From: Hinthialibacter sp964556895
GTDB lineage: Bacteria; Hinthialibacterota; Hinthialibacteria; Hinthialibacterales; Hinthialibacteraceae
DNA length: 64,000 nt
Assembly: GCA_964556895.1 (NCBI GenBank)
Contig: CAZKYC010000001.1
Coordinates: forward strand, 75,526 to 139,525
Direction: 5' to 3'
Shown here: positions 25,301 to 32,975 of the stretch, one piece after another
How positions within the stretch are numbered: the stretch's first letter is position 1
How the letters are laid out: the number at the start of each line of letters is the position of its first letter
Made by a program: the position numbers and the translations under genes
The notes under the pieces: model-generated
What the model saw: only the letters and a program-made list of their open reading frames with translations
Told to the model about the DNA's origin: nothing
The model's database searches: none

Positions 25301-27327
25301 GCGTTTTTATCGGGGTTGTCGCGAATGTACGCATCAACTTGGCCATGAAGCGCTTTGTCATTTTGCACAAACAGGCGCCGCGCCAGGCCGACGTGTTGGC
25401 TGTCCATCACCGCTTCGATGTTTTGCGCCCAAAATTCGGCGTGAATTCGAAAGAACGCCTCCATCGATTCCTGGTCGACTTCGGTTTCGATGACTTCGAT
25501 GGTGATTTCTTCATTGCCCGATTTCACGGTGCGCTTGACCACGCGTTCGTGAATAAACAGCGGGATGGCTTCGATCCAATCGTCGACCTGAATCACCCAG
25601 TGGGTAGGCTCTTTGTCGCCGCCGTCGACCGCGATTACGCCGGGGCCGGGCGAACTATAGGTATAGTGGCCGCCGATGCGCTGCAGGTCGCGCAGGTCGT
25701 CTTCTTTTCCAGGGTGAACGTCGCGCAGCAGGTTGGCGTTGGCCAGGTTGACGGTTTCAGCGGGGTGAAAGCGCTGCATGAGGATAATGTACGCCGCCGG
25801 GACGGTCTTAGATTGTTCAAGCTGGTCGCGAAATTCCACCGCCAGGCGATACAACGTGCGAATGGTCTCTTGAATCGAATCGAGCGCCGCGCCGCAGGCG
25901 TCGGCGTTGGGGCGGCCAATCACCCGCCGCGAGGCTTCGTCTTTTTCGCGCAGCATGCGCTTGAATTCTTTGGATTGAAACGCAAACAGCGCTTCTTCAA
26001 AATGGTTGAGCGCGCCCACGGTTTGGGCGAACGGGGTCGGCTTTTGTTGTTGAATCAGGTGAAGCAACCGCGCGGCCTGGGTTTGCAAATCACGCACTGG
26101 CGCGCTGGCTTGGTGCAGCGTCTTGGCGGAGGGCAACAGGCCTTCTTTGTCAGCCAAGACTTTCGACGCCGACAACAATTGCGACTGGTTGCCGAAGGCG
26201 CGGCTGAGGCGGCCCGCCACCAGGCGCATGCCGTTCTCACGCGACCACGAGGTGATTCGCTGAATGTTTCCGCCTTCGAGCGACTGGTCATAGGTCGAGA
26301 CGATGGCCTCATTAATCAGCGCGCGTTTTTCGTCTACGTCTTCGATGGGTTCGTTCATGATGCGAACCACGCGCTGGTTGTTATACGGCAGGTCAACCCG
26401 CTGTTGGCCGATCAGCCAACTCACCCAACGGTCACGCCATTTCAGCGTGTTTTCAATTAACTTGGCGGCGTTTTTGATTTCGAGCGTATCAAGCCGCGCA
26501 CTCAGTTCGTTGACTTCTTCTGTTTGAATCACAACCCCATTGGTGTGTCCGGAGAGATCGGTCAAACACTGCGGCAACTCGACCTGTTTGGAACCGGCCT
26601 GGCTGCGCTGGCTGAACAGCACCGTCTCAAGCCGATTGCCAGCGGCGAACAACAATGGCGTCCTGACCCGCTGAAGCGGAGTGAAGTCGAACTGCTCAAG
26701 TTCTTCCGCGAGGTCTTTATTGTGAGCGATGTCGATAAACAGCGAAAACGCCTGGTTGCCGTCGAGGGCGCGATCATTCAACACGTCTTTGAGCGCCTGG
26801 GTCTGTGGGTCGTCAAGCAGGTCGCTGAAGTCGAGCAATGTATACAACGCGTCGCGGTGGGCGGCGCCAGACAAAATAGACAAGCCGTATAACGCCATCA
26901 TGGCGCCAACGATGGGCAGCCCCTCTTTCAGATGGGCGTTGTCTTGAGAGAGTTTCTCGATCCAGCCTGTCTCAATTTGTAAGACAGGTTCGCCCTCTGG
27001 CAGGGCTTCAATGAGCGTGTTGTGGCCTGTCATCCAGGCGAGTTGCACCGGGTCGGCCGTTTTCTCTACAACGCGCCCAACTACACTGACCACGACAGGT
27101 TGTGTAGCGAAATCATTCAAAAAGTTGAATCCATCTTGTAGCAGCGACTGGGCCTCGGTAACGGCGTAGATGCTGGCGCCCGCTTCGACCCGGCATTGCG
27201 CGGGCGACGCCCCAAGTTTCAACCACCCAGCAGCGACCAGCGACCCTGGGGCGCGGCGCGACTTTTTAACGCCTGAATCTGGATTTGAAGAACCAACAAG
27301 TGAGACAGGAAAACAATAACGGCTCAT
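19342..27327 (-). CDS. Giant (2661-residue) protein of unknown function with ATP-grasp-like C-terminus
   Basis: I do not recognise this family. The start at 27327 (MSRYCFPVSLVG) is preferred over an ATG three codons upstream because AAAGGA lies 8 bp before it and overlaps the upper ATG. There is no signal peptide or membrane helix, so it is probably cytosolic. Most of the chain is charged and helical, with aromatic-rich patches (HWYEYWPWAYSRGVGF, EGYGGYCVPKDGLFLAFVL). The last about 350 residues read like an ATP-grasp fold: YDKSIYPAIFTP, IVLIKGAAESGARNLKVFEI (about 2333-2352, lysine and small-residue loop), VVIQTAI (about 2380), YGSLRIVAS and LTSLQVATNVGRGG (about 2449-2462, the Asn/Gly metal region). 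A ligase or phosphotransfer activity is therefore inferred. The frame is intact over 8 kb with normal codon use and its own terminator. It is monocistronic. Confidence 0.9.
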   Translation of the reverse strand: MSRYCFPVSLVGSSNPDSGVKKSRRAPGSLVAAGWLKLGASPAQCRVEAGASIYAVTEAQSLLQDGFNFLNDFATQPVVVSVVGRVVEKTADPVQLAWMTGHNTLIEALPEGEPVLQIETGWIEKLSQDNAHLKEGLPIVGAMMALYGLSILSGAAHRDALYTLLDFSDLLDDPQTQALKDVLNDRALDGNQAFSLFIDIAHNKDLAEELEQFDFTPLQRVRTPLLFAAGNRLETVLFSQRSQAGSKQVELPQCLTDLSGHTNGVVIQTEEVNELSARLDTLEIKNAAKLIENTLKWRDRWVSWLIGQQRVDLPYNNQRVVRIMNEPIEDVDEKRALINEAIVSTYDQSLEGGNIQRITSWSRENGMRLVAGRLSRAFGNQSQLLSASKVLADKEGLLPSAKTLHQASAPVRDLQTQAARLLHLIQQQKPTPFAQTVGALNHFEEALFAFQSKEFKRMLREKDEASRRVIGRPNADACGAALDSIQETIRTLYRLAVEFRDQLEQSKTVPAAYIILMQRFHPAETVNLANANLLRDVHPGKEDDLRDLQRIGGHYTYSSPGPGVIAVDGGDKEPTHWVIQVDDWIEAIPLFIHERVVKRTVKSGNEEITIEVIETEVDQESMEAFFRIHAEFWAQNIEAVMDSQHVGLARRLFVQNDKALHGQVDAYIRDNPDKNAEDAAWFALKDNSSALEGVGALAALIGAFYRDQVEAVAHLIESDDILRHEALEKALAADTKSSLAKKTHAALKAGDVDSISKKAYSAVKASRNGLAAESSRLAAIADQPTRRTSSLHILTTESAGMTEGYVQTWIEEEMALYNIVRHEQLEGAVEKRMGEFRARIQALSRKVIGEFGMSVVIDEVMAQQRLPEPAAVMTVLMSYKPILQETAKLGVLIELMEREGKRKVNVKNADDPKSVDAYIKKNKTALMKASVPVVAHNNGKAFDQRVDALRKASPKASLYEIQKRVIAEETDYQEELNAVVRFAARDAILDQLKKKHPELCIDDMIATYIRTRTQLAKSTARKEVVAKKKLHALAQHPLYYYQASGGNKRYNLLYTPSRVNLGERERDSVVKWRQWVGGADRWAAQAGFEFYSLINEGGVEERPALAYAEIQKTSENALCVTHFAGSNALALLCMAVLEGDAEDMADQMNLREDRMAPPAGEGYGGYCVPKDGLFLAFVLSLQNEMKLRQIGVPERLHEGVMKLVKYVLLHQADYESCFDWQRWAAEKLLKYSVLKKYFDLRDDLMVFHINKIARAVENLGQPWHETTEGSKLIANLAAQWGVERMIIRAEQVNRFMVFYKAWMIYDALREARQQHPLCHSEAESVIALSAEYKPVQDVRFSTGMRLFELFAQTGGHLAHSLDEEGQNLAHLMTNGFDPKTGDPVGQRMLRQLLSTFSLNLKDNETVERLKEAFPPHDPPGELVMISSTMSSTQDLLFYTSDAKLDEIADQVQVILNDYGLTEDQIRANATVFGGRLRQWAGISQLPKAEQDGLIARVGGRIHALVLRTRGPGRSYETDVQGVDVINTGIPFPELVDQFDDMPKLIAMMRNGNPYSALAIADGAAGRARRVLTYFDVMQFFAACEAIGRQGVYRGIGLGKRNIERLREDMHRKRARALRLFDAVAAVAQSEGDNQLKAAQDALAVYQSLQEEITVEEEAGKALREEEKLKRHKKWKLRDSHISQALIKISAGLPLQQLDWGAWIAGVGGVFAVIGELKDDIDERRAAWDLGVSFIAKWCPPQSQVDVQPFSGDALDAVCASLVRPAYQPETQRFTQQMLVESSSKAVEIAAREALERRKALKVRAERARAFNKREDGFKEAFQESANPAFDVIWSNAQDCLTAIQRDLKSLQGMKTDSPKRQTLQNKVNKAFGRVVGYTRASFTRLVKDMMPDDTAEHRSSKRQMLEGLALAYTGREIIFENLKLLAGGYEDVGEIARLAEAAKGDRAKLEVIAKAIELYYITFALAQTLEFAVALPEDIDEAMAWKNITDFFAESINDHWYEYWPWAYSRGVGFDSIERDQRMALAVERHAWLYDYMRGVMLYATELRDLSVKDQDLLLGNYCGKKEVVAIGASAATEGEKQWRAYNQLREIAFMKTDGFLLPPVIELDPDVIDADKRVNLAFLYPIGRTHVSRALREGPTINKELQAKKKSGVNIIITRYNDFAEVEGAQRKVIILTDGHLYISDTEYRQALKQNGLNAKQISEQIASDKASGRLTPKGIRVAARFMQAGKPSPVVVSGLMPFHGLPLYVSGQTEAEGLPATTQSRILSDITYDKSIYPAIFTPESGVHLPPEIDWMNEWTQGASAQDALREISEGRDGFSGLRSFAKEHPIVLIKGAAESGARNLKVFEIQDEYARIKEDALLDAAKFALQVSKSQNVVIQTAIMTSPELWASPELIDRFVDRQVLEWNTPVKREHYPRPQIYGSLRIVASSSNPKRKYDTAFPISLTSLQVATNVGRGGTLETLRPEYIQEKYQKQILDGLRKEGPKVLNAVNEYIKTHGAEWEKKTGLPIGEDLRGVSYGWANYLMCDYLVLPVFKRNGRLVDIEPEYDAEGRRIGSKAVLQDEQGRFEGEIAEWRFIHLEPNVGIGLWDRYNLREEVAEHEAVMRKERKFDWNHIGQSDRVVLTNFALSSAEYLRANFGRKGVKREAVVNAYKKMK

Positions 27328-27621
27328 GAAGCACATCCTTTAACAAGAAGTTGACGCGGGAAAATGCGACACAGCGGGCGGCCCGAGGCGCCTGGGGCTG
27401 CATACAGTTTCCTACCAGCGTTGAATTTAACTCATGAGATTGCTGAACAGCCCCTATTGTCTCATACCAGATCAAGAGGGGTCAATAGAAACAGATGTTG
27501 TAACATTATATTGCCTCGTATAAAAAAATATTGACCAATTTGGTTTATGACCCTGGACGTTTCTGATAGAATTGCCTAGCTTGATTTTCGTTAGATTCAT
27601 AATTGGTTTGGGTTTGGATCA

Positions 27622-28470
27622 ATGTCAACGGATCAAATGCCAGCCTACGCCCCAGGGACAAAGATAGAGATCATTCAACCGCCGACGAAAAGTCGACGGA
27701 TTCGTCATGTATTGTTTGATTTTGACGGTACGCTGTCACTCATTCGCGAGGGGTGGCAGGATATTATGGTTCCCATGGTGGTCGAATGCCTGGTCGAAAC
27801 CGGGACCGATGAGAGCGAAGACGACCTCACCCTGATCGTCAAAGAGTTTGTCACCCGCCTTACCGGCAAGCAGACCATCTACCAGATGATCGAACTCAAA
27901 GAACAAATCGAAAAGCGCGGCGGCAAGGCCAAAGAACCACTCGAGTATAAATACGAATACCTCGACCGCCTGTGGGAACGCATCAAACACCGCGTCCAGG
28001 GGCTTCGTAATGGCAAATATCAGCCAACCGATTTTCTCGTGCCGGGCAGTTATGAATTTTTAGACGCGCTCAAAAACCAGGGCGCCAAACTCTATCTCGC
28101 CAGCGGCACCGACCACCCCTTTGTCGTCGATGAGTCAGAAGCGCTGGGTCTGTCTCCCTATTTTCAAACCCATATCTACGGCGCAGTAGACGACTACAAG
28201 AAGTTTTCAAAAAAAAAAGTCATCGAACATCTCATTAAAGAAAACAACCTCTCCGGCTCAGAACTTCTCGCGGTCGGCGACGGCTATGTTGAGATCGAAA
28301 ACTGTAAAGAAGTCGGCGGCCTCGCCTTGGGCGTCGCCTCTGATGAAGCCGGGCGCATCGAAATCGACGAATGGAAGCGCAACCGCCTCATTCAAGCCGG
28401 GGCCGACCTGATTGTGCCCAACTTCACCGAACACCAACAAATTATCGACCTCATCTTTCAGGCGGGCTGA
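27622..28470 (+). CDS. HAD-superfamily hydrolase (probable sugar phosphatase or mutase)
   Basis: Haloacid-dehalogenase fold phosphatase or mutase. Motif I VLFDFDGTLS (about 30-39, Asp nucleophile), helical cap at about 50-140, motif II LYLASGTD, the motif III lysine region KKFSKKKVIEHLI, and motif IV LAVGDGYVEIENCK. Cap type C1 (beta-phosphoglucomutase/phosphoglycolate-phosphatase-like). First gene of a three-gene operon: 2 bp separate it from the deoxyhypusine-synthase-like gene, which is 1 bp from the PfkB kinase gene. The grouping suggests a phosphosugar as substrate. Confidence 0.87.
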   Translation: MSTDQMPAYAPGTKIEIIQPPTKSRRIRHVLFDFDGTLSLIREGWQDIMVPMVVECLVETGTDESEDDLTLIVKEFVTRLTGKQTIYQMIELKEQIEKRGGKAKEPLEYKYEYLDRLWERIKHRVQGLRNGKYQPTDFLVPGSYEFLDALKNQGAKLYLASGTDHPFVVDESEALGLSPYFQTHIYGAVDDYKKFSKKKVIEHLIKENNLSGSELLAVGDGYVEIENCKEVGGLALGVASDEAGRIEIDEWKRNRLIQAGADLIVPNFTEHQQIIDLIFQAG

Positions 28471-28472
28471 CC

Positions 28473-29435
28473 ATGCCGTTTCCATCGTTTGACCGCAGCC
28501 AGCTCAAACTCAAACCACTCGCCGACCGAATTCACGATATCGACCTGTCGGTCATGCTGCCGCTCGACTCTTCAACGAATTTTCATCATAACGCGTTGCC
28601 TGAGATTACCGATGCGATGACCAAAGCCCGCGAGCGCGGCGCCCAGATTATTGTGTCGATGGGCGCCCATGTGATCCGCTCAGGCGCGGGGCTGATGTTG
28701 ATCGACCTGATGGAGAAAGGCCTGATCACCCATATCGCCATGAACGGCGCCGGGCCGATTCATGACTTTGAATTCGCCCTGATCGGAAAAACCACCGAGA
28801 GCGTCGAACGCTACATCAGTGAAGGCCAATTTGGCCTATGGCAAGACACCGGGCGCATCAACGACGCCATCCGCGCCGGGGCCGAAAACGGCGTCGGCAT
28901 GGGTGAAGCCGTCGGACGCATGATTCTCGAAGAGCCGTTCCCCCATCGCGACAACAGCGTACTCGCCGCGGGCGTAAGGTTGGGCGTCCCGGTGACGGTT
29001 CATGTCGGCGTGGGCTATGACATCATTCACGAACACCCTAACTGTGACGGCGCGGCGCTGGGCGCGACCTCATACCAAGACTTTCTCATCATGGCCCAAT
29101 CGGTGTGCGGCCTTGAAGGCGGCGTGTTCTTAAACTTCGGCTCGGCGGTAATGGGCCCTGAGGTTTATCTCAAAGCGTTGTCAATGGCGCGCAACGTCGC
29201 CAAACAAAAGGGCGAAGAAATCTGTCATTTTCTCACCGCCGCCTTTGATCTCTACCCCATCGAAGGCAGTTACACCGAAGAAGCGCCCAAGACCGACCCG
29301 CGCTATTATTACCGCCCCTGGAAAACGATTCTGGTGCGCACCGTCAAAGACGGCGGCGTCAGCCATTACATTCAAGGCGCCCACCGTGAAACCATCCCGG
29401 CGATGTACCGCCTGTTGATGGACGCAAACAAGTAA
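28473..29435 (+). CDS. Deoxyhypusine-synthase-like conserved protein
   Basis: Start at 28473 (MPFPSFDRSQLKL), 2 bp after the HAD stop. The protein matches a conserved bacterial family often labelled deoxyhypusine-synthase-like. Typical blocks are IIVSMGAHVIRSGAGLMLID, ITHIAMNGAGPIHDFEFALI, VTVHVGVGYDIIHEHP and GGVFLNFGSAVMGPEVYL. The Gly-rich blocks suit a Rossmann-like NAD-binding fold. Bacteria lack eIF5A, so hypusination is not the job. Its fixed company with a PfkB kinase and a HAD phosphatase points to carbohydrate metabolism. Reaction unknown. Confidence 0.85.
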   Translation: MPFPSFDRSQLKLKPLADRIHDIDLSVMLPLDSSTNFHHNALPEITDAMTKARERGAQIIVSMGAHVIRSGAGLMLIDLMEKGLITHIAMNGAGPIHDFEFALIGKTTESVERYISEGQFGLWQDTGRINDAIRAGAENGVGMGEAVGRMILEEPFPHRDNSVLAAGVRLGVPVTVHVGVGYDIIHEHPNCDGAALGATSYQDFLIMAQSVCGLEGGVFLNFGSAVMGPEVYLKALSMARNVAKQKGEEICHFLTAAFDLYPIEGSYTEEAPKTDPRYYYRPWKTILVRTVKDGGVSHYIQGAHRETIPAMYRLLMDANK

Positions 29436-29436
29436 C

Positions 29437-30483
29437 ATGGACGAAGAACGCCTGCAGCAATTATTCCATTCATTGCCTAACCAGCGAATCGCCGTCTTCG
29501 GCGATTTGTTTCTCGACAAGTATCTTGAAATCGACCCCGCGCTCGGAGAAATCTCCATCGAAACCACTAAGGCCGCCCACCAGATCGTTGGCAAGCGCTG
29601 CCAGCCCGGCGCGGCGGGCACGGTCTGCAATAACCTGGCCTCGCTTCAGGTCGGAAACATCAGCGTCATTTCCGTGATTGGCGACGACGGCGAGGGCTAT
29701 GACCTCAAGCAAGCATTACACGCCCGCAACATCGAGCCTGTCTTGGTCGAAACCAAAAACCGCTTTACGCCGACCTATTGCAAGCCCATGTCGCAGCAAC
29801 CCGGCGGCGAAGTCGAACTCGAACGCCAAGACACCAAAAACCGCGGCCTGTTAGGACGCGATCTCGAAGACGCCGTCTTGGCCAAACTTGACGCGCTCGC
29901 GCCGCAACTCGACGCCGTCATCATCGCCGACCAGGTCCAGGAACGAAACTGCGGCGTGATTACTGACCGGGTGCGCAAACACATCGCCCAGTTGGCGGCC
30001 AAGACGCCTGAGACAATTTTTTACGCCGACTCGCGGGTGCGCATTGGCGAGTTTGACAACGTCATCATCAAGCCCAACCGCTTTGAATGCGTTAACGCGG
30101 TGAATCCCATCGGCGGCGACGAGGAGCCATCGACCGAGTTGGCGTTAGACTGCGCGCGCACACTTCACCAAAAAACCGGGCAGACCGTATTTCTCACCCT
30201 CGACAAAGAGGGCATCTGCCCCATTGGCGGCGAAAGTGAAACCCGCGTTCCTTGTCCTCCAGTCACCGGGCCGATCGACATCGTCGGCGCGGGCGACAGC
30301 GTCACCGCGGGCATCGTCTCGGCGCTGTGTTCGGGCGCGACCCCCAACCAGGCTGCCATCATCGGAAACCTGGTGGCGTCAATCACCATTCGACAACTTG
30401 GCACAACCGGCCAAGCGTCGCCTCAGCAAGTTCTCGACGCCTACCGCGCCAACCAGGTGTTGTATCAACCCATCCCGGCGTGA
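29437..30483 (+). CDS. PfkB-family carbohydrate kinase, RfaE/HldE-like
   Basis: Ribokinase-fold sugar kinase. N-terminal IAVFGDLFLDKYLEIDP and the GAAGTVCNNLASL segment match the RfaE (heptose-7-phosphate kinase) branch. The middle has KPNRFEC and the C-terminal PfkB signature is DIVGAGDSVTAGIVSAL, with the catalytic Asp in GAGDS. The 348 residues correspond to the kinase domain alone; the nucleotidyltransferase domain of HldE is absent. It closes the HAD/DHS-like/PfkB operon, which ends at a terminator (30611-30638). A heptose or related sugar phosphate is a reasonable but unproven substrate. Confidence 0.88.
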   Translation: MDEERLQQLFHSLPNQRIAVFGDLFLDKYLEIDPALGEISIETTKAAHQIVGKRCQPGAAGTVCNNLASLQVGNISVISVIGDDGEGYDLKQALHARNIEPVLVETKNRFTPTYCKPMSQQPGGEVELERQDTKNRGLLGRDLEDAVLAKLDALAPQLDAVIIADQVQERNCGVITDRVRKHIAQLAAKTPETIFYADSRVRIGEFDNVIIKPNRFECVNAVNPIGGDEEPSTELALDCARTLHQKTGQTVFLTLDKEGICPIGGESETRVPCPPVTGPIDIVGAGDSVTAGIVSALCSGATPNQAAIIGNLVASITIRQLGTTGQASPQQVLDAYRANQVLYQPIPA

Positions 30484-30494
30484 TGTTCACCAAG

Positions 30495-30544
30495 CCCCCC
30501 CCTTGTAAGGGGGGAAGTCCGCCGCAGGCGGACAGGGGGGATCA
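30495..30544. repeat. REP-like double hairpin element, copy R1
   Basis: Two adjacent palindromes: CCCCCCTTGTAAGGGGGG, then TCCGCCGCAGGCGGA, closed by CAGGGGGGATC. The same motif recurs at 56380-56429 with small changes. It starts 11 bp after the PfkB kinase stop. Similar C-run/G-run REP sequences linked to RAYT transposases are widespread in bacteria; no RAYT gene is in this window. Confidence 0.8.
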
Positions 30545-30610
30545 ATAAACCCTCAAGGGCTGGCTTGGTTTCACTCCGCCTTGCCCTTGCCACCCAACCC
30601 ATTCGTCTTG

Positions 30611-30638
30611 GAGCGCGCGCGTCCCCACGCGCTTTTTT
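30611..30638 (+). terminator. Rho-independent terminator of the HAD-DHS-PfkB operon
   Basis: Stem GCGCGT/ACGCGC with a CCCC loop (30617-30632) followed by six T residues. An outer GGAGCG/CGCTCC pair flanks it. It lies about 130 bp after the PfkB gene stop. Confidence 0.75.
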
Positions 30639-30705
30639 CGCTCCACATTTCATTTCACATCGTGTGCAGGTAAAGTAGGCCCATCTTGATTGAGGGCGTA
30701 ACTCA

Positions 30706-31545
30706 ATGATTCAATGGCTTCGTAACCAACCGATGTGGCGGTATCGCGGGCTAGTCAGACAACTGACGGCGCGCGATCTCAAGGTGCGTTACAAGGTGTC
30801 GGTGTTGGGGTTTTTCTGGAGCCTCTTGCGCCCGCTGTTGACCATCGGCGTGTTAGCGGCAGTGTTTTCGATTCTCAACCTTGAGAGCACGCGCTACGGC
30901 ATTGCCTACCCCACCTTACTGCTCGCGACCTACATGCCGTGGTTTTATTTTTCCGCCAGCCTGTTGGAAGGGACCCAGTCACTATTGGGCAATGCCCATC
31001 TGGCGAAGAAGGTCTATTGCCCCCGGGCGGTGTTCCCCACCTCAGTGGTGGCGTCAAATCTGATCAACTTCTTGTTGTCGATGGCGGTGATGGTTCCCAT
31101 TATTTATTTGTTTGACAAGACCACGCCCACCTGGGCGTTGTTGCAGCTGCCCATCGTTATTGTGTTTCACACGTTTTTTTTATTGGGGCTATGCCTGGCG
31201 CTGTCGACGCTCAACGTGTTGTTTCGCGACACCCAACAGATCATCGAGTTTTTTGTCTTGGTGTGGTTTTATCTCTCGCCGGTGTTGTATGACGCGTTTG
31301 AGATATTCAGCCGCTATGGAACGCAGTCATGGCTGTATTTTCTCAACCCGATGGCGGGGCTGCTCGAGTGGTACCGCTACTGCCTTCTCGCTTCCCATCT
31401 TCAAACCACGCCTGAGATGGCGCCATTAAACCAGATTACCTTTCAGTTCGGAGTCCCCTACGCGGCGCTTGTATCGCTCATCGTCTTCTTCGCCGGGTAT
31501 TGGACCATGCGCAAACTCGAAACCCGCGCGGTCGATGAACTTTGA
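30706..31545 (+). CDS. ABC-2 type polysaccharide export permease (Wzm-like)
   Basis: Six-helix inner-membrane permease of the ABC-2 family that exports O-antigen, capsule or teichoic-type polymers with an ATPase partner. The N-terminus RDLKVRYKVSVLGFFWSLLRPL is the family signature. Hydrophobic segments follow through 279 residues, with YLSPVLYDAFEI and NPMAGLLEWYR in the second half. No ABC ATPase gene (Wzt-like) is found here or anywhere in the window, which is unusual because the pair is normally adjacent. Glycosyltransferase genes follow downstream on the same strand. Confidence 0.92.
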   Translation: MIQWLRNQPMWRYRGLVRQLTARDLKVRYKVSVLGFFWSLLRPLLTIGVLAAVFSILNLESTRYGIAYPTLLLATYMPWFYFSASLLEGTQSLLGNAHLAKKVYCPRAVFPTSVVASNLINFLLSMAVMVPIIYLFDKTTPTWALLQLPIVIVFHTFFLLGLCLALSTLNVLFRDTQQIIEFFVLVWFYLSPVLYDAFEIFSRYGTQSWLYFLNPMAGLLEWYRYCLLASHLQTTPEMAPLNQITFQFGVPYAALVSLIVFFAGYWTMRKLETRAVDEL

Positions 31546-31577
31546 CCTCACCCGGCGACTTGATGTAGACTGACGCC

Positions 31578-31793
31578 ATGAACTTCGCCTGGGTAAAAAT
31601 CACATGCCCCTATTGCGCGGCGCGCATCCCCATCAGCGCCGACCGCTGCACCGAGTGTCGCTCGATTATTCCACACGAGGCCGGCGACAAGGTGCGCGGG
31701 CGGTTGTTTTGGGGCATTGGCGCCGCCTTTCTAATTCTAGTAATCTTGGTATTGCTTGGCGCCGGAGCGCTGATTTTACTGTTTATCGCCTAA
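31578..31793 (+). CDS. Small zinc-ribbon protein with one membrane helix
   Basis: A 71-residue protein with a zinc ribbon at residues 10-27 (CPYC, then CTEC) and a C-terminal hydrophobic helix (about 46-69). Function unknown. It echoes the N-terminal arrangement of the 2832-4436 product on a small scale. It lies 32 bp after the ABC permease and 54 bp before a glycosyltransferase gene on the same strand. The ribosome site is weak. Confidence 0.62.
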   Translation: MNFAWVKITCPYCAARIPISADRCTECRSIIPHEAGDKVRGRLFWGIGAAFLILVILVLLGAGALILLFIA

Positions 31794-31847
31794 TCAACCA
31801 CGCCTAGCCCGCGCCAGCGGCTTGAGGGTAGACTGTAGCCATCAGTC

Positions 31848-32975
31848 ATGACGAAACCGACCCTCTTAATCGTTTGGCACGGCGCGCTGTTCCCTTCATA
31901 TCGCAAGCCCTTTTGGCGCTTGCAGACTGACCACGGTTGGGACGTGCACCTATTGGCCGCCCGCTGGTGGAGCAAGGCCATGCCGCGGCGCACGGCCTTT
32001 CAACTCGCGCCCGATGAACCGATACAAATTCACCGGCAACGCGCCTGGCTTGGAGTGCACGGCGCCGTCCATGTCCACCCGTTATTGCCGTGGTTGATGA
32101 GCCGGGTCAAGCCTGATTTGCTTTACATCATTGAAGAGCCGTTTTCTGTAATGGCCTGGCTCTCGGCTTATATGGCCATGCGCCATGCGCCGCCGCTGCC
32201 CTATGCGCTTTACACCTACCAGGATATTCACAAACAATACCCGCCGCCGTTTGGTTGGATGGAGCGCTTTGTGTTGCAATACGCCAACCGAACGCTTGTT
32301 CCAAACCCAGACGCAGGCATGGTTGTCGAACGCAAAGGCTATCAAGGCCAATGGGACGTGTTGCCCGCGACAGTTGATCTGGAACAGTTCTCATACCGCC
32401 AGCGAAAACATGACGGCGAATTGTTCACCCTGGGCTATGTCGGGCGGTTGGCGGAAGAGAAAGGCCTGCGCGATTTGTTGTGGGCGTTGTCGCGATGTGA
32501 CGACCGAATTCGATTACGCCTGGCGGGCGACGGCCCCGCCAAACACCGCCTGGCTGTTCTCGCCAAAGAGCTGGGCGTTGATGAACGGCTGGCGTTTATC
32601 GGGCCAATCGCCCATGAAGACCTGCCCGCGTTTTATCACGAGATTGACGCGCTGGTGTTGCCGTCGCGCACCACACCACACTGGCGCGAACAGTTTGGGC
32701 GCGTATTGATCGAGGCGATGGCCTGCGGCGCGCCAGTGATTGGATCTGACTCGGGCGCGATCCCCTCAGTGGTCGGCGACGCGGGAATCATCTTCCCCGA
32801 GGGCGAGGCCGACGCGCTGGTCAACAAGATTGAGTTATTGGCGGGCGACCGCAACTGGCAGCAGCAATTGTCGCTGCGCGGGCGCGTACACGCCGAACAA
32901 AACTACGGCGTTGACCGGGTCGCCGAGCGGCTGCACCATCATCTGACGGAGGCGCTCCATGCACGTCGCGATTAA
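31848..32975 (+). CDS. Glycosyltransferase family 4
   Basis: GT-B fold transferase, 375 residues, probably for exported polysaccharide. The donor-binding C-terminal domain is clear: FTLGYVGRLAEEKGLRDLL, RLAGDGPAKHRL, VLPSRTTPHWREQFGRVLIE and AMACGAPVIGSDSGAIPSVV with the ED/EG loop. The N-terminal half has LLIVWHGALFPSYRKPFW. No membrane helix. It overlaps the next glycosyltransferase gene by 17 bp, so the two are translated together. Confidence 0.92.
   Translation: MTKPTLLIVWHGALFPSYRKPFWRLQTDHGWDVHLLAARWWSKAMPRRTAFQLAPDEPIQIHRQRAWLGVHGAVHVHPLLPWLMSRVKPDLLYIIEEPFSVMAWLSAYMAMRHAPPLPYALYTYQDIHKQYPPPFGWMERFVLQYANRTLVPNPDAGMVVERKGYQGQWDVLPATVDLEQFSYRQRKHDGELFTLGYVGRLAEEKGLRDLLWALSRCDDRIRLRLAGDGPAKHRLAVLAKELGVDERLAFIGPIAHEDLPAFYHEIDALVLPSRTTPHWREQFGRVLIEAMACGAPVIGSDSGAIPSVVGDAGIIFPEGEADALVNKIELLAGDRNWQQQLSLRGRVHAEQNYGVDRVAERLHHHLTEALHARRD

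Noticed and set aside
25186..26460. A 424-codon open frame on the plus strand inside the giant gene.
   Set aside because: It is antisense to well-biased codons of the giant gene, with no ribosome site and a composition typical of a shadow frame.
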